Assembly (NCBI RefSeq): GCF_006716745.1
Contig: NZ_VFPP01000001.1
Coordinates: forward strand, 6,831,386-6,895,385
Direction of reading: 5' to 3'
DNA: 64,000 nucleotides
Source: Saccharothrix saharensis
Lineage (GTDB): Bacteria; Actinomycetota; Actinomycetes; Mycobacteriales; Pseudonocardiaceae
Shown here piece after piece: positions 1 through 9,435 of the stretch. Made by a program: the position numbers and the translations under genes. The notes below the pieces were generated by a model that saw only the letters and a program-made list of their open reading frames with translations, made no database searches and had not been told where the DNA came from. Numbering within the stretch: the first letter of the stretch is position 1; every line of letters starts with the position of its first letter.

Positions 1-1
1 C

Positions 2-343
2 GGCGACCGCGACGTGCCGAGCTCCTACGGGACCTCGGAGGCGTTCTTCGGCGGGGGCACCTGGTTGGTCGGCGCGGGGGCGCTGGCCCTGCTCGCGGGC
101 GCGGCGGTGGCGCACGACTGGCCGGCGCGCGTGCCGCGGCCCACCGGCGTGTCGGTGTACCAGGTGGACGACGACGACACGCCGCCGTTCGGCATCGCCA
201 TCCCCGTGTCCGAGCCGGACGTCCCGCCGGCCGGTCCCGTCGCGCCGCCGGTGGCCGAGCTGCCGCCGGTGGTGGAGCTGCCCCACCGGCCGGCCGACGG
301 GCGACGTCACCCGACCGGGGGTAATCCGTCCACTGTGGATTGA
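2..343 (+). CDS. Hypothetical membrane protein, C-terminal part (5' end outside window)
   Basis: The reading frame is open from the first complete codon of the window to a TGA at 341-343, so the true start lies upstream; a GTG at 14 is internal to the open frame and need not be the start. The visible piece has one hydrophobic stretch (WLVGAGALALLAGAAVA) followed by a Pro/Val-rich hydrophilic tail. This fits the last membrane helix and tail of a membrane protein. It precedes steA. I do not recognise the family and assign no function. Confidence 0.5.
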   Translation, partial: GDRDVPSSYGTSEAFFGGGTWLVGAGALALLAGAAVAHDWPARVPRPTGVSVYQVDDDDTPPFGIAIPVSEPDVPPAGPVAPPVAELPPVVELPHRPADGRRHPTGGNPSTVD

Positions 344-418
344 CGGTGTCACTGACCAGCCTCGATCGGCTCGGCGTGTTGACCGCGGACCGCGGGCGAT
401 GTGAGTCACCATCGGTTC

Positions 419-1603
419 ATGAAGCTCTCCGGGCTGCTCGGCCGCACGCACCAGGAACTGCCAGGCGTCACCGGTGTGGCGCGGGTCGATCGCCGCTCCG
501 GCGACCTGCTGCGCCGGCTGAGTCCCGGTGACGTCGCGGTCCTCGACCACGTCGACCTCGACCGCCGCACCGCCGAAGCCCTGGTGCACGCCGAGGTGGC
601 GGGGGTGGTCAACGCCTCGCCGTCCATCTCCGGCCGGTTCCCCAACCTCGGCCCGGAGCTGCTGGTGGAGGCGGGCGTACCGCTGGTCGACGGCGTCGGC
701 ACGGCGGTGCTGCGCGAGATCAAGGACGGCACCGAGCTGCGGCTGCACGACGGCGGCGTGTTCGTCGGCGGGAAGGAGGTCGCGCGCGGCGTCGAGCAGA
801 CCGCCGAGTCGATCGCCGACTCGATGATCGAGGCCAAGGCGGGCATGGCCGCGCAACTGGAGGCGTTCTCCGCGAACACCATCGAGTTCCTGCGCCGGGA
901 ACGGGCACTGCTGCTCGACGGCGTCGGCGTGCCCGAGCTGTTCGTGCCCATCCGCGACCGGCAGGTGCTGGTCGTCGCGGGCGGCCCCCGCCACGCCGAG
1001 GAGCTGCGCAAGCTGCGCAGGTACATCCGCGAGCACCGGCCCGTGCTGATCGGCGTGGACGCGGGCGCGGACACCCTGCACGACGCCGGGTTCGCCCCGG
1101 ACGTCATCGTCGGCGACCCGGACGCCATCGGCACCGAGACGCTGCGGTCGGGCTCGGAGGTCGTGGTGCCCGCGCAGGTCGACGGCCACGCGCCGGGCCT
1201 GGAACGCATCCAGGACCTCGGCATCGGCGCGGTGACGTTCCCCGCCACCGGCAACTCCGAGGACCTGGCGCTGCTGCTGGCCGAGGCGCACGGCGCGACC
1301 CTGGTGGTGACCGTGGGGCTGCAGGCGGGCCTGCGGGAGTTCCTGGACCGGGGCAACGCGGGGTCGACCCCGTCGACGTTCCTGACCCGGCTCAAGCTCG
1401 GCAACAAGCTCGTGGACGGCCACGCCGTCGCCACCCTGCACCGCGGCCGCGTGTCGACCGGCCTGGTCGTGCTGCTGGTGCTGGCCGCCGTGGCGGCGAT
1501 GGTGGCCGCGCTCGCGGTGTCGGGCGTCGCCCACGCCCACGTCGACCTGGTGGCCGACGCGTTCCGCTCCGTCGTCGACTGGTTCAGGGGGTTGTTCGGG
1601 TGA
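419..1603 (+). CDS. steA: SteA-like cytokinetic ring protein
   Basis: This 394-residue protein closely follows mycobacterial Rv1697 and corynebacterial SteA, which with SteB supports septal cell-wall work during division. Visible family hallmarks are VVNASPSISGRFPNLGPE near residue 70, GVDAGADTL and VGDPD in the middle, and DGHAPGLERIQDLG with a GNSEDLALLLA segment that resembles a thiamin-pyrophosphokinase-like fold. One C-terminal membrane helix (about residues 346-372) ends the protein. ATG 419 is chosen because MKLSGLLGR matches the usual N-terminus; an in-frame GTG at 401 would add six residues. The 3' end overlaps the next gene by four bases (GTGA), so the two are co-translated. Confidence 0.9.
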   Translation: MKLSGLLGRTHQELPGVTGVARVDRRSGDLLRRLSPGDVAVLDHVDLDRRTAEALVHAEVAGVVNASPSISGRFPNLGPELLVEAGVPLVDGVGTAVLREIKDGTELRLHDGGVFVGGKEVARGVEQTAESIADSMIEAKAGMAAQLEAFSANTIEFLRRERALLLDGVGVPELFVPIRDRQVLVVAGGPRHAEELRKLRRYIREHRPVLIGVDAGADTLHDAGFAPDVIVGDPDAIGTETLRSGSEVVVPAQVDGHAPGLERIQDLGIGAVTFPATGNSEDLALLLAEAHGATLVVTVGLQAGLREFLDRGNAGSTPSTFLTRLKLGNKLVDGHAVATLHRGRVSTGLVVLLVLAAVAAMVAALAVSGVAHAHVDLVADAFRSVVDWFRGLFG

Positions 1604-2538
1604 TCTCGATGCGCTACCACGTCGTCTCCATCACCGCGGTGTTCCTGGCGCTCGCCGTCGGGGTGGTGCTCGGCTCGACCGCGATCAGCGGCCGGCTGCT
1701 GTCCGGGCTCGCCGACGACAACGGCTCGCTGGGCCGGGAGGTCACCGCGCTGCGGGTCGAGCGCGACGGCCTGGACGCCCGGCTCGCCGACGCCGACCGG
1801 TTCGCCGGCACCGTAGGCCCGCTCGCCGTGCGGGAGCAGCTCGCCGACCGGACCGTCGTGCTCATCACCACCGCCGACACCCGGCCGGGCGACCGGGACG
1901 GGCTGGTCGAGCTGCTGCGCGCGGCGGGCGCGAAGGTCACCGGCGAAGTGCAGCTCGCCGACTCGTTCACCGACCCGGGCAAGGCCGACCAGGTGCTCGA
2001 CCTGGTCGCCCGGCTCCAGCCCGCGGGCACCCGGCTGCCCACCGGCGCCGACCCCGGCACCCGGGCGGGCGGCCTGTTCGGCTCGGTGCTGCTGCTCGAC
2101 CAGGCCACCAACCAGCCGCGGGCCACGCCGGACGAGGCGGCGGCGGCGCTGGGCGGGCTGGCCAGCTCCGGGTTCGTCAAGGCGGGCCAGGTGCCGCAAC
2201 CCGCGCACCTGGCCGTCGTGCTCACCGGCGGTGCGGTCGCGGGCGACGCGGCGGCCGACCGGGCGGCGGTCGTGGCGCGGTTCGCCACCCAGCTCGACCG
2301 GTCCGGCGCGGGCGTGGTGCTGGCGGGCGGGACCGGGGCGGCCGACGGCACCGGCGCGGTCGGCGTCGCGCGGGCCGACACGGCGGCCACGTCCGTGCTG
2401 TCCACCGTCGACCACGCGGACACGGCGGCCGGGCGCGTGGTCGTGGTGCTCGCGCTGCGTGAGCAGGTGGAGGGCAGGGCGGGCCGGTACGGGGTCGCGG
2501 GCAACGCCGAAGGTCCCGCGCCCGGGATGGCGGGCTGA
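1600..2538 (+). CDS. mctB: MctB/SteB-like outer-envelope copper transport protein
   Basis: This 312-residue protein has an N-terminal membrane helix (residues 5-25, VVSITAVFLALAVGVVLGS) and an extracytoplasmic domain with a short coiled-coil start. It matches Rv1698 (MctB), described in mycobacteria as needed for copper efflux, and corynebacterial SteB. Conserved pieces include MRYHVVSITAVFLALAVG at the start and VVLTGGAV and VVVVLALREQ towards the end. GTG 1600 overlaps the steA stop. In steA-steB pairs the partner is thought to anchor SteA, so a division or envelope role is as likely here as copper transport; the exact role is inferred. Confidence 0.82.
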   Translation: MISMRYHVVSITAVFLALAVGVVLGSTAISGRLLSGLADDNGSLGREVTALRVERDGLDARLADADRFAGTVGPLAVREQLADRTVVLITTADTRPGDRDGLVELLRAAGAKVTGEVQLADSFTDPGKADQVLDLVARLQPAGTRLPTGADPGTRAGGLFGSVLLLDQATNQPRATPDEAAAALGGLASSGFVKAGQVPQPAHLAVVLTGGAVAGDAAADRAAVVARFATQLDRSGAGVVLAGGTGAADGTGAVGVARADTAATSVLSTVDHADTAAGRVVVVLALREQVEGRAGRYGVAGNAEGPAPGMAG

Positions 2539-2684
2539 GCAGCGCGGTTCCCGCCGCCGCGGCGGGCGTTCGGACGCCGTTCCCCGGCGGTTCGCGGGCC
2601 CGTGATCGCCTGTTCGACTCCCCATAGGCCATCCGAGTGACCCGCTTGCGTGCCCGCCGGCGCGCTGGGTGACCGTCGGCGTGT

Positions 2685-2690
2685 TAGCGT
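2685..2690 (+). promoter_or_regulatory. Possible -10 element upstream of pyrG
   Basis: The 237-bp gap between mctB and pyrG contains TAGCGT, close to actinobacterial housekeeping -10 boxes, about 85 bp before the pyrG start. No convincing -35 box at 16-18 bp spacing was found, so this is a weak call. Nothing else of note is visible in the gap. Confidence 0.25.
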
Positions 2691-2775
2691 TAGGGCCCGT
2701 GGACAGGGCGCTGAGCTGTGCGGAACCACCGCAGCCTGCCCCTAGCGGACATCCAGACCACGGGGAGCCTCCTTG

Positions 2776-4460
<1,685 letters not shown>

Positions 4461-4464
<4 letters not shown>

Positions 4465-5081
4465 CTCCTCGGCACGAGTTCGGAACTGTTTCGTCGCGGG
4501 ACGTGCACGTCGGGCGCGTCGTCGCGTTGCGGGTGGACGAGGTCGCCATGCCTGGTGGCGGTACGGCGTCGCGCGAGGTGGTGGAACACCTCGGTGCGGT
4601 GGCGGTGGTGGCCTTGGACGATGCCGGTGCGGTGACGCTCATCCACCAGTACCGGCACCCGCTCGGCAGGCGGCTCTGGGAGCTGCCCGCCGGGCTGTTG
4701 GACGCCGGGGACGAGGCGCCGCTGGCCGCCGCGAAGCGGGAGCTGGCCGAAGAGGTCGGGCTCGCGGCGGCGGAGTGGACGACGTTGGTGGACGTCGCCG
4801 TCTCCCCGGGGTTCACCGACGAGGTGGTGCGGGTGTTCCTGGCACGCGGGCTCACCGAGGTGGACCGCGACGTGCAAGGCGATGAGGAGGCCGACCTGGA
4901 GGCGGAGCGCTTCCCGTTGGCCGAGGCGGTGGACATGGTGCTGGCCGGGGAGATCGTCAACGGCCCCGCCGTGTCCGGCCTGCTCGCCGCGCACGTCGTG
5001 GTCACCGGCGGCGGGACGGGGCGCCCCTCCGACGCCCCGTTCACCGACCGCCCGACCCGCTTCGCCGCCCGCTCCGACTGA
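4461..5081 (+). CDS. Nudix hydrolase, ADP-ribose pyrophosphatase type
   Basis: This 206-residue protein carries a Nudix box ending in KRELAEEVGL (R-E-x2-E-E core, about residues 92-101), preceded by ELPAGLLDAGDE. It follows pyrG exactly as Rv1700 (an ADP-ribose pyrophosphatase) does in mycobacteria, which supports ADP-ribose or a related nucleoside diphosphate sugar as substrate. HQYRHPLGRRLWELP before the box is typical of the ADPRase subfamily. The GTG start at 4461 overlaps the pyrG stop (GTGA), giving a pyrG-nudix operon. The far C-terminus (GTGRPSDAPFTDRPTR) is a non-conserved tail. Confidence 0.9.
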
Positions 5082-5108
5082 CCTGGGCGTTGAACTCGGG
5101 GTACCCGG

Positions 5109-5180
5109 GCGTTCGACTCTCGGGTCCTGAGCGTTCGACTCTCGCGAGAGTCGAACGCTCAGGACCCGAGAGTCGAACGC
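5109..5180. repeat. 72-bp perfect palindrome built from a repeated 22-bp unit
   Basis: Bases 5109-5144 and 5145-5180 are exact reverse complements with no loop. Each arm is made of GCGTTCGACTCTCGGGTCCTGA plus a second truncated copy of the same unit. Degenerate copies extend the inverted symmetry to about 5082-5206. It sits between the Nudix gene and a convergent small gene whose stop lies inside it. It could act as a bidirectional terminator or belong to a dispersed intergenic repeat family. Confidence 0.9.
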
Positions 5181-5542
5181 TCAGGACCCCTGAGTTCGAC
5201 GCTCAGGCGCAGGACGGGCAGCGGCGGGCGCGGGTGGTCGCGGTCGAACGGCGTGGCGCCGCGCGGTGTGCGCAGGCCGCGCCGCTTCTCGGCCCGGCGG
5301 GTCGCCGCGTACGCCGCCAGGTCCGCCTTCCACTCGGCCCGCAGCGCCAGGAGCAGCTCCAACGCCGCCGCCAACGCCCGCTCGTCGCGCTCGAACGGGC
5401 CCGCCTCCAGCTCCAGGTAACGCATGCTGACCGCGTAGGGCGCGGCGTGGAACCTCCGCACGCACGACCGGAACGACGACACGCGGTGCGGCAGCGGCAC
5501 GGTCGCGTCGCCTGCCCGGCGCGCGTACCAGGAGAAGCTCAT
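5159..5542 (-). CDS. Hypothetical protein, C-terminus running into a palindrome
   Basis: This 127-residue protein is rich in Arg, Ala and Leu, with a likely helical middle (FERDERALAAALELLLALRAEWKADLA) and a start at ATG 5542. I do not recognise the family. The last 15 or so residues (ELRGPERSTLGS) are encoded by the inverted repeat unit at 5109-5180, so the repeat may have replaced the original gene end. It runs convergently towards pyrG-nudix and divergently from the DUF2752 gene. The reading frame looks coding by base composition, but function is unknown. Confidence 0.6.
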   Translation of the reverse strand: MSFSWYARRAGDATVPLPHRVSSFRSCVRRFHAAPYAVSMRYLELEAGPFERDERALAAALELLLALRAEWKADLAAYAATRRAEKRRGLRTPRGATPFDRDHPRPPLPVLRLSVELRGPERSTLGS

Positions 5543-5577
5543 GGTCGGCGAGTGTGCCGGACCGGGAGCGGCGGATA

Positions 5578-5958
5578 ATGGGCGGCGTGGGTGTGCGAGG
5601 GCCGTTGGCGGTGGCCGCGGCGGCGGTCGGCGGGTGCGGGGTGCTGCTGTTCGTGGACCCCAACCAGCCGGGGTCGCTGCTGCCGCCGTGCCCGCTCTAC
5701 GCGGTGACCGGCATCCAGTGCCCGGCGTGCGGGTCGACGCGGATGGTGCACGCCCTGCTGCGCGGTGACCTGGTCGCCGCCTGGCAGTTCAACGCCGTGA
5801 TGCTGGTCGTCGGGCTGCCGTTGCTGCTCTGGCTGTGGACGCGGTGGTTCCGGGCGGCCCGGGAAGGGCGGCCGACACCCCCGGTGTCGCGGGGGGTCGG
5901 CGTGCCCGTGGTGGCCCTGGCCGTGACCTGGATGGTCGCGCGGAACCTAGTCGCGTAG
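5578..5958 (+). CDS. DUF2752 small membrane protein
   Basis: This 126-residue protein has the DUF2752 signature: CPLYAVTGIQCPACGSTRMVHALLRGD (CPxCGSTR core near residues 48-54), followed by hydrophobic segments (NAVMLVVGLPLLLWLW and VPVVALAVTWMVARN). The family is a small integral membrane protein of unknown function that often sits next to TM2-domain genes, as here. ATG 5578 follows a GGGAGCGG ribosome site; a GTG at 5554 would add eight residues. Its 3' end overlaps the convergent TM2 gene by 12 bases. Confidence 0.82.
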   Translation: MGGVGVRGPLAVAAAAVGGCGVLLFVDPNQPGSLLPPCPLYAVTGIQCPACGSTRMVHALLRGDLVAAWQFNAVMLVVGLPLLLWLWTRWFRAAREGRPTPPVSRGVGVPVVALAVTWMVARNLVA

Positions 5959-6549
5959 CTTGCGGCCCTGGCTGTCGGTGCCGCCGTTGACCAGCAGGAT
6001 GATCCCGTCGACCAACGACCAGATCCCGCACCCGCCGCACGTCAGCAGTTGCGCGATGCCGATCGCCGTGTCCCCGATATAGAACCGGCCGATGCCGAAC
6101 GGCAACGCCAGTTGCAACACACCCGCCGCGATGCGCGACTTGTCCGACAGCGGCTGCCCGGTCAGCGGGTCCACGCCGTACGGCGCGTTCGGGTTGAACC
6201 CGGGCGGGTAGCCGTACGCCGTGCCGTGGGTCCGGGACGGGTCGGCGTAGCCGGGCGGCGGATAACCGGGGATGCCCTGACCGGGCGTGGCGGCATAGCC
6301 CGGCGGTGGCGGCGGCGCCTGGTACGCGGCGGTCGGCGGGTAGGTCGGCGGCAGGAACGCCGGGTGCGGCTGCGGCAGGTCGTGGAACAGGGCGGCCAAC
6401 TCCTGCGCGGACTGGGCCGCGGACGCGTAGCCGACGCGCTGCTCGTACTCACCGATTTCCAGCCGACCGGCCGCGAAGTGGTCGTTCAGGGCGCTGATCG
6501 CCTCTTCGCGCTGCTGGTCGCCGATCCGCACCTGGTGTGGTTCCGACAC
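5947..6549 (-). CDS. DUF1707 and TM2 domain membrane protein
   Basis: This 200-residue protein has three parts. An N-terminal SHOCT-like DUF1707 segment (residues 1-50) shows RIGDQQREEAISALNDHF and GRLEIGEYEQRV. A Pro/Tyr/Gly-rich linker spans residues 60-130. A C-terminal TM2 domain has two helices (AAGVLQLALPFGIGRFYIGD and LLTCGGCGIWSLVDGIILL) with the characteristic GRFYIGD turn. Such proteins are usually embedded in the membrane and of unknown role. GTG 6549 is chosen so that MSEPHQVRIGD begins the DUF1707 domain. The gene is convergent with the DUF2752 gene and divergent from xerD. Confidence 0.85.
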   Translation of the reverse strand: MSEPHQVRIGDQQREEAISALNDHFAAGRLEIGEYEQRVGYASAAQSAQELAALFHDLPQPHPAFLPPTYPPTAAYQAPPPPPGYAATPGQGIPGYPPPGYADPSRTHGTAYGYPPGFNPNAPYGVDPLTGQPLSDKSRIAAGVLQLALPFGIGRFYIGDTAIGIAQLLTCGGCGIWSLVDGIILLVNGGTDSQGRKLRD

Positions 6550-6654
6550 GGGTGGAACGCTAACAGCCCGCGGCCGCCGAACCGGCCGGAACCCGCTGGT
6601 CGGCATCCCGCCGATCCGCCCGTTCGGCGAGGACGCTCCTAACCTTGAGGCACG

Positions 6655-7581
6655 ATGACCCCCACCGGCCCACCCCCACCCACCCCGGCGACCCGTGCGA
6701 TGCGCGCCTACCTGGACCACCTCGCCGTCGAACGGGGCACGGCGCGCAACACGCTCGACTCCTACGGCCGCGACCTGCGCCGCTACGCCGAGCACCTGAC
6801 CGCCGCCGGCGTCGACGACCTGACCGACGTCACCGAAGCCCTGGTCGGTGACTTCCTCGCCGCCCTGCGCGAATCGGGCCTGGCCGCGTCCTCCGCCGCG
6901 CGCACCCTGGTCGCCGTGCGCGGCCTGCACCGGTTCGCGCACCTCGAAGGCATCACGGCCGACGACCCGGCCCGCGCCGTCCAACCTCCGACGCCGCCCC
7001 GCAGGCTGCCCAAAGCCCTCCCCGTCGACGACGTGCTCAAGCTCCTCGACGGGCCCGCCGACACCCCCGCCCAGCTCCGCGACCGGGCCCTGCTGGAACT
7101 GCTCTACTCCAGCGGCGCGCGGATCTCCGAGGTCGTCGGTCTGGACGTGGACGACGTCGACGCGGACGAGCGCACCGTGCTGCTCGACGGCAAGGGCGGC
7201 AAGCAGCGGATCGTGCCGGTCGGACGCCCGGCGCTCCGGGCACTGGACGCCTACCTGGTGCGGGCCCGGCCCGTGCTGGCCAAGCGGGGCACGCCCGCGT
7301 TGTTCCTCAACGCCCGGGGCGGGCGGTTGTCGCGGCAGACGGCGTGGCACGTGCTGAAGACCGCGGCCGAACGGGCGGGTGTCCGAGCCGAAGTGTCGCC
7401 GCACACGCTGCGCCACTCGTTCGCCACGCACCTGCTGGAAGGGGGCGCGGACGTGCGCGTCGTGCAGGAACTGCTGGGCCACGCCTCGGTCACCACGACG
7501 CAGGTCTACACGTTGGTCACCGTCAACACCTTGCGCGAGGTCTACGCGACGGCCCATCCTCGCGCAACGGGTGGAACGTGA
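6655..7581 (+). CDS. xerD: Tyrosine recombinase XerD
   Basis: This 308-residue site-specific recombinase resolves chromosome dimers at dif with XerC. The N-terminal SAM-like core-binding domain (residues 14-100) is followed by the catalytic domain. All catalytic residues are present and correctly spaced: R156 (SSGARISE), K180 (DGKGGK), H250 and R253 (SPHTLRHSFA), H276 (LLGHASV) and nucleophile Y285 (TQVYTLV). The ATG start at 6655 follows CTTGAGGCACG. The place near pyrG-nudix matches Rv1701. It is followed by an ArsR-type regulator. Confidence 0.93.
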   Translation: MTPTGPPPPTPATRAMRAYLDHLAVERGTARNTLDSYGRDLRRYAEHLTAAGVDDLTDVTEALVGDFLAALRESGLAASSAARTLVAVRGLHRFAHLEGITADDPARAVQPPTPPRRLPKALPVDDVLKLLDGPADTPAQLRDRALLELLYSSGARISEVVGLDVDDVDADERTVLLDGKGGKQRIVPVGRPALRALDAYLVRARPVLAKRGTPALFLNARGGRLSRQTAWHVLKTAAERAGVRAEVSPHTLRHSFATHLLEGGADVRVVQELLGHASVTTTQVYTLVTVNTLREVYATAHPRATGGT

Positions 7582-7656
7582 GCGGCCCACGGGTAGCGTG
7601 AGCGCTCGCCCGCCCCACGTCATCGACGAGCCCGACGAGCTGGAGGTGCCGACCCG

Positions 7657-8013
7657 GTGCCGAACCTGGACGAGCCCGAGCGCACCGCGATCGAGCTGGG
7701 CGCCGTGCTGCACGCGTTGAGCGACCCGACCCGGCTGGCGGTGGTGCGGCAGATCGAAGCCGACGGCGAGCGCCTGTGCGGCGCGCTGATGGTGGACGTC
7801 GCCAAGTCCACGTTGTCGCAGCACCTGCGCGTGCTGCGGGAAGCGGGCATCACCCGCACCAGGGCCCGCGGCAACCAGCGGTGGGTGTCGCTGCGGCGGG
7901 ACGACCTCGACGAGCTGTTCCCCGGCCTGCTCGACGTGGTGCTCCGCGCGGCCGAGCGGAACGGCCGTCCGGTGGACGACCCGGCGGGCGACCCGGCCGC
8001 CGCGGCGCGCTGA
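7657..8013 (+). CDS. ArsR/SmtB-family winged-helix regulator
   Basis: This 118-residue protein has a full winged helix-turn-helix: HALSDPTRLAVVRQIEADGE (helices 1-2), KSTLSQHLRVLREAGI (recognition helix, residues 49-64) and the wing TRTRARGNQRWVSLRRDDL. The metal-binding ELCVC motif of classical ArsR sensors is absent; only one Cys (RLCGAL) is present in that place, so it probably senses something other than arsenic or cadmium. GTG 7657 is taken as the start. It stands alone between xerD and the parA operon, so its target is not obvious from context. Confidence 0.82.
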   Translation: MPNLDEPERTAIELGAVLHALSDPTRLAVVRQIEADGERLCGALMVDVAKSTLSQHLRVLREAGITRTRARGNQRWVSLRRDDLDELFPGLLDVVLRAAERNGRPVDDPAGDPAAAAR

Positions 8014-8064
8014 CCCGCCGGCTCAACGCGTCGAGAACGGTCGACCGCGCTTCGGCGGGGCGCG

Positions 8065-8093
8065 TTGCTGGTCGCCCTCCGTGTGCTTAGGCT
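8065..8093 (+). promoter_or_regulatory. Candidate housekeeping promoter of the parA-scpAB-rluB operon
   Basis: TTGCTG at 8065-8070 and TAGGCT at 8088-8093 are separated by 17 bp, a good match to an actinobacterial sigma-70 promoter (TAGGCT/TAGRNT -10). It lies 35 bp before the parA ATG and heads the following five tightly linked genes. Confidence 0.45.
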
Positions 8094-8128
8094 GCGCCCA
8101 GGCAGAGGACTAGGAATCGGGAAGGGCG

Positions 8129-9103
8129 ATGTCGACACCGGAGCACGCGGGCCAGCCGTGGGGCGCACCCCCACCACCCCCGCCACCGTCCGGTGTGCCG
8201 CGCGCCTCGGTCGAGCTGAGCCTCGCCCCGCACGCCGCACCCGCGGACGAAGACGCGACCGAGCAGGTCGCGGGCGACATCGGGCCGACCGGCCGCCCGT
8301 TGCGCCACGTCGCCGACCCACCGCTGATCGCCCGGCACGGCCCGGCGAAGATCCTCGCGGTGTGCAACCAGAAGGGCGGGGTCGGCAAGACCACGTCCAC
8401 CATCAACCTCGGCGCGGCCCTGACCGAGTACGGCAGACGGGTGCTGCTGGTCGACTTCGACCCGCAGGGCGCGCTGTCGGTCGGCTTGGGCGTGCACCCG
8501 CACCAGCTCGACCAGACGATCTACAACGTGATCATGGAGCGCGACGTCGGCGTCGGCGACGTGATCATGCGCACCCCGGTCGAGGGCATGGACCTGCTGC
8601 CCAGCAACATCGACCTGTCCGCCGCGGAGATCCAGCTGGTCTCCGAGGTGGGCCGGGAGCACACGCTGGTCCGCACGCTGCGCCCGGTCATCGAGCACTA
8701 CGACTACGTGCTGGTGGACTGCCAGCCGTCGCTCGGCCTGCTCACGGTCAACGCCCTCGCGGCGGCCGACGGCGTCCTCATCCCGCTGGAGTGCGAGTTC
8801 TTCAGCCTGCGCGGGGTCGCCCTGTTGATAGACACCATCGAGAAGGTCAGGGAGCGGTTGAACCCGAAGCTCGAGATCACCGGCATCCTCGCCACCATGT
8901 ACGACCCGCGCACGCTGCACTCCCGCGAGGTGATGGCGCGCGTGGTCGAGGCGTTCGGCGACGTCGTGTTCGACACGGTGATCAACCGCACCGTCCGGTT
9001 CCCGGAGACGACGGTCGCCGGCGAGCCGATCACCCGCTGGGCGCCGCGCTCGGGCGGCGCGAAGGCCTACCGCGCGTTGGCGCGCGAGGTGATCGCCCGG
9101 TGA
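8129..9103 (+). CDS. ParA-family chromosome partitioning ATPase
   Basis: This 324-residue protein is a Walker-type ATPase with deviant Walker A CNQKGGVGKTTST (about residues 79-91), Walker A' VLLVDFDPQGALS, and Walker B YDYVLVDCQPSLGLLT. About 70 residues of Pro/Ala-rich extension precede the ATPase core. It corresponds to Rv1708, the soj/ParA-like protein beside scpAB in mycobacteria, rather than to the parAB pair near oriC. It probably positions the segregation machinery or the condensin-like SMC-ScpAB complex; its exact cargo is not known. ATG 8129 follows GGGAAGGGCG. The gene overlaps the next by four bases. Confidence 0.88.
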   Translation: MSTPEHAGQPWGAPPPPPPPSGVPRASVELSLAPHAAPADEDATEQVAGDIGPTGRPLRHVADPPLIARHGPAKILAVCNQKGGVGKTTSTINLGAALTEYGRRVLLVDFDPQGALSVGLGVHPHQLDQTIYNVIMERDVGVGDVIMRTPVEGMDLLPSNIDLSAAEIQLVSEVGREHTLVRTLRPVIEHYDYVLVDCQPSLGLLTVNALAAADGVLIPLECEFFSLRGVALLIDTIEKVRERLNPKLEITGILATMYDPRTLHSREVMARVVEAFGDVVFDTVINRTVRFPETTVAGEPITRWAPRSGGAKAYRALAREVIAR

Positions 9104-9435
9104 CCCGACGCCCATCACTGCCGGGCGCGTCCGAGCTGTTCCGCCTCACCACCGGCGCTGCCGACGACGGCGTCCCCCCAGCCGGGGCGCCTGCGGCCGA
9201 GGCACCCGCGCAGCGGCGCGGCACCGGGCGGCAGAAGCACTCCACCAAGATCACCGTGTACGTGTCGGACGAGGAGCTGCTGGCGCTGGAGCACGCGCGC
9301 CTGGCGTTGCGCGGCGAGCACGGCCTGGCGGTCGACCGGGGCCGGGTGGTGCGCGAGGCCATCGCGATCGTGCTGGACGACCTCGAGGGGCACGGCGACG
9401 ACTCGCTGCTGGTGCGCAGGTTGCGCGAGCGGTGA
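9100..9435 (+). CDS. Small ribbon-helix-helix-like protein between ParA and ScpA
   Basis: This 111-residue protein overlaps the parA stop (GTGA) and the scpA start (GTGA), so it is translationally coupled on both sides. The N-terminal 45 residues look disordered. Residues 48-98 show KITVYVSDEELLALEHARL followed by VDRGRVVREAIAIVLDDLE. This is the strand-helix-helix pattern of a ribbon-helix-helix DNA-binding domain such as plasmid ParA partners. I propose it as the DNA-binding partner of the upstream ParA, but that is inference from position and pattern. Confidence 0.72.
   Translation: MTRRPSLPGASELFRLTTGAADDGVPPAGAPAAEAPAQRRGTGRQKHSTKITVYVSDEELLALEHARLALRGEHGLAVDRGRVVREAIAIVLDDLEGHGDDSLLVRRLRER

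Noticed and set aside
6655..7581. Phage or integron integrase
   Set aside because: Position, length and motifs match the housekeeping XerD; no attachment site or mobile genes lie nearby.
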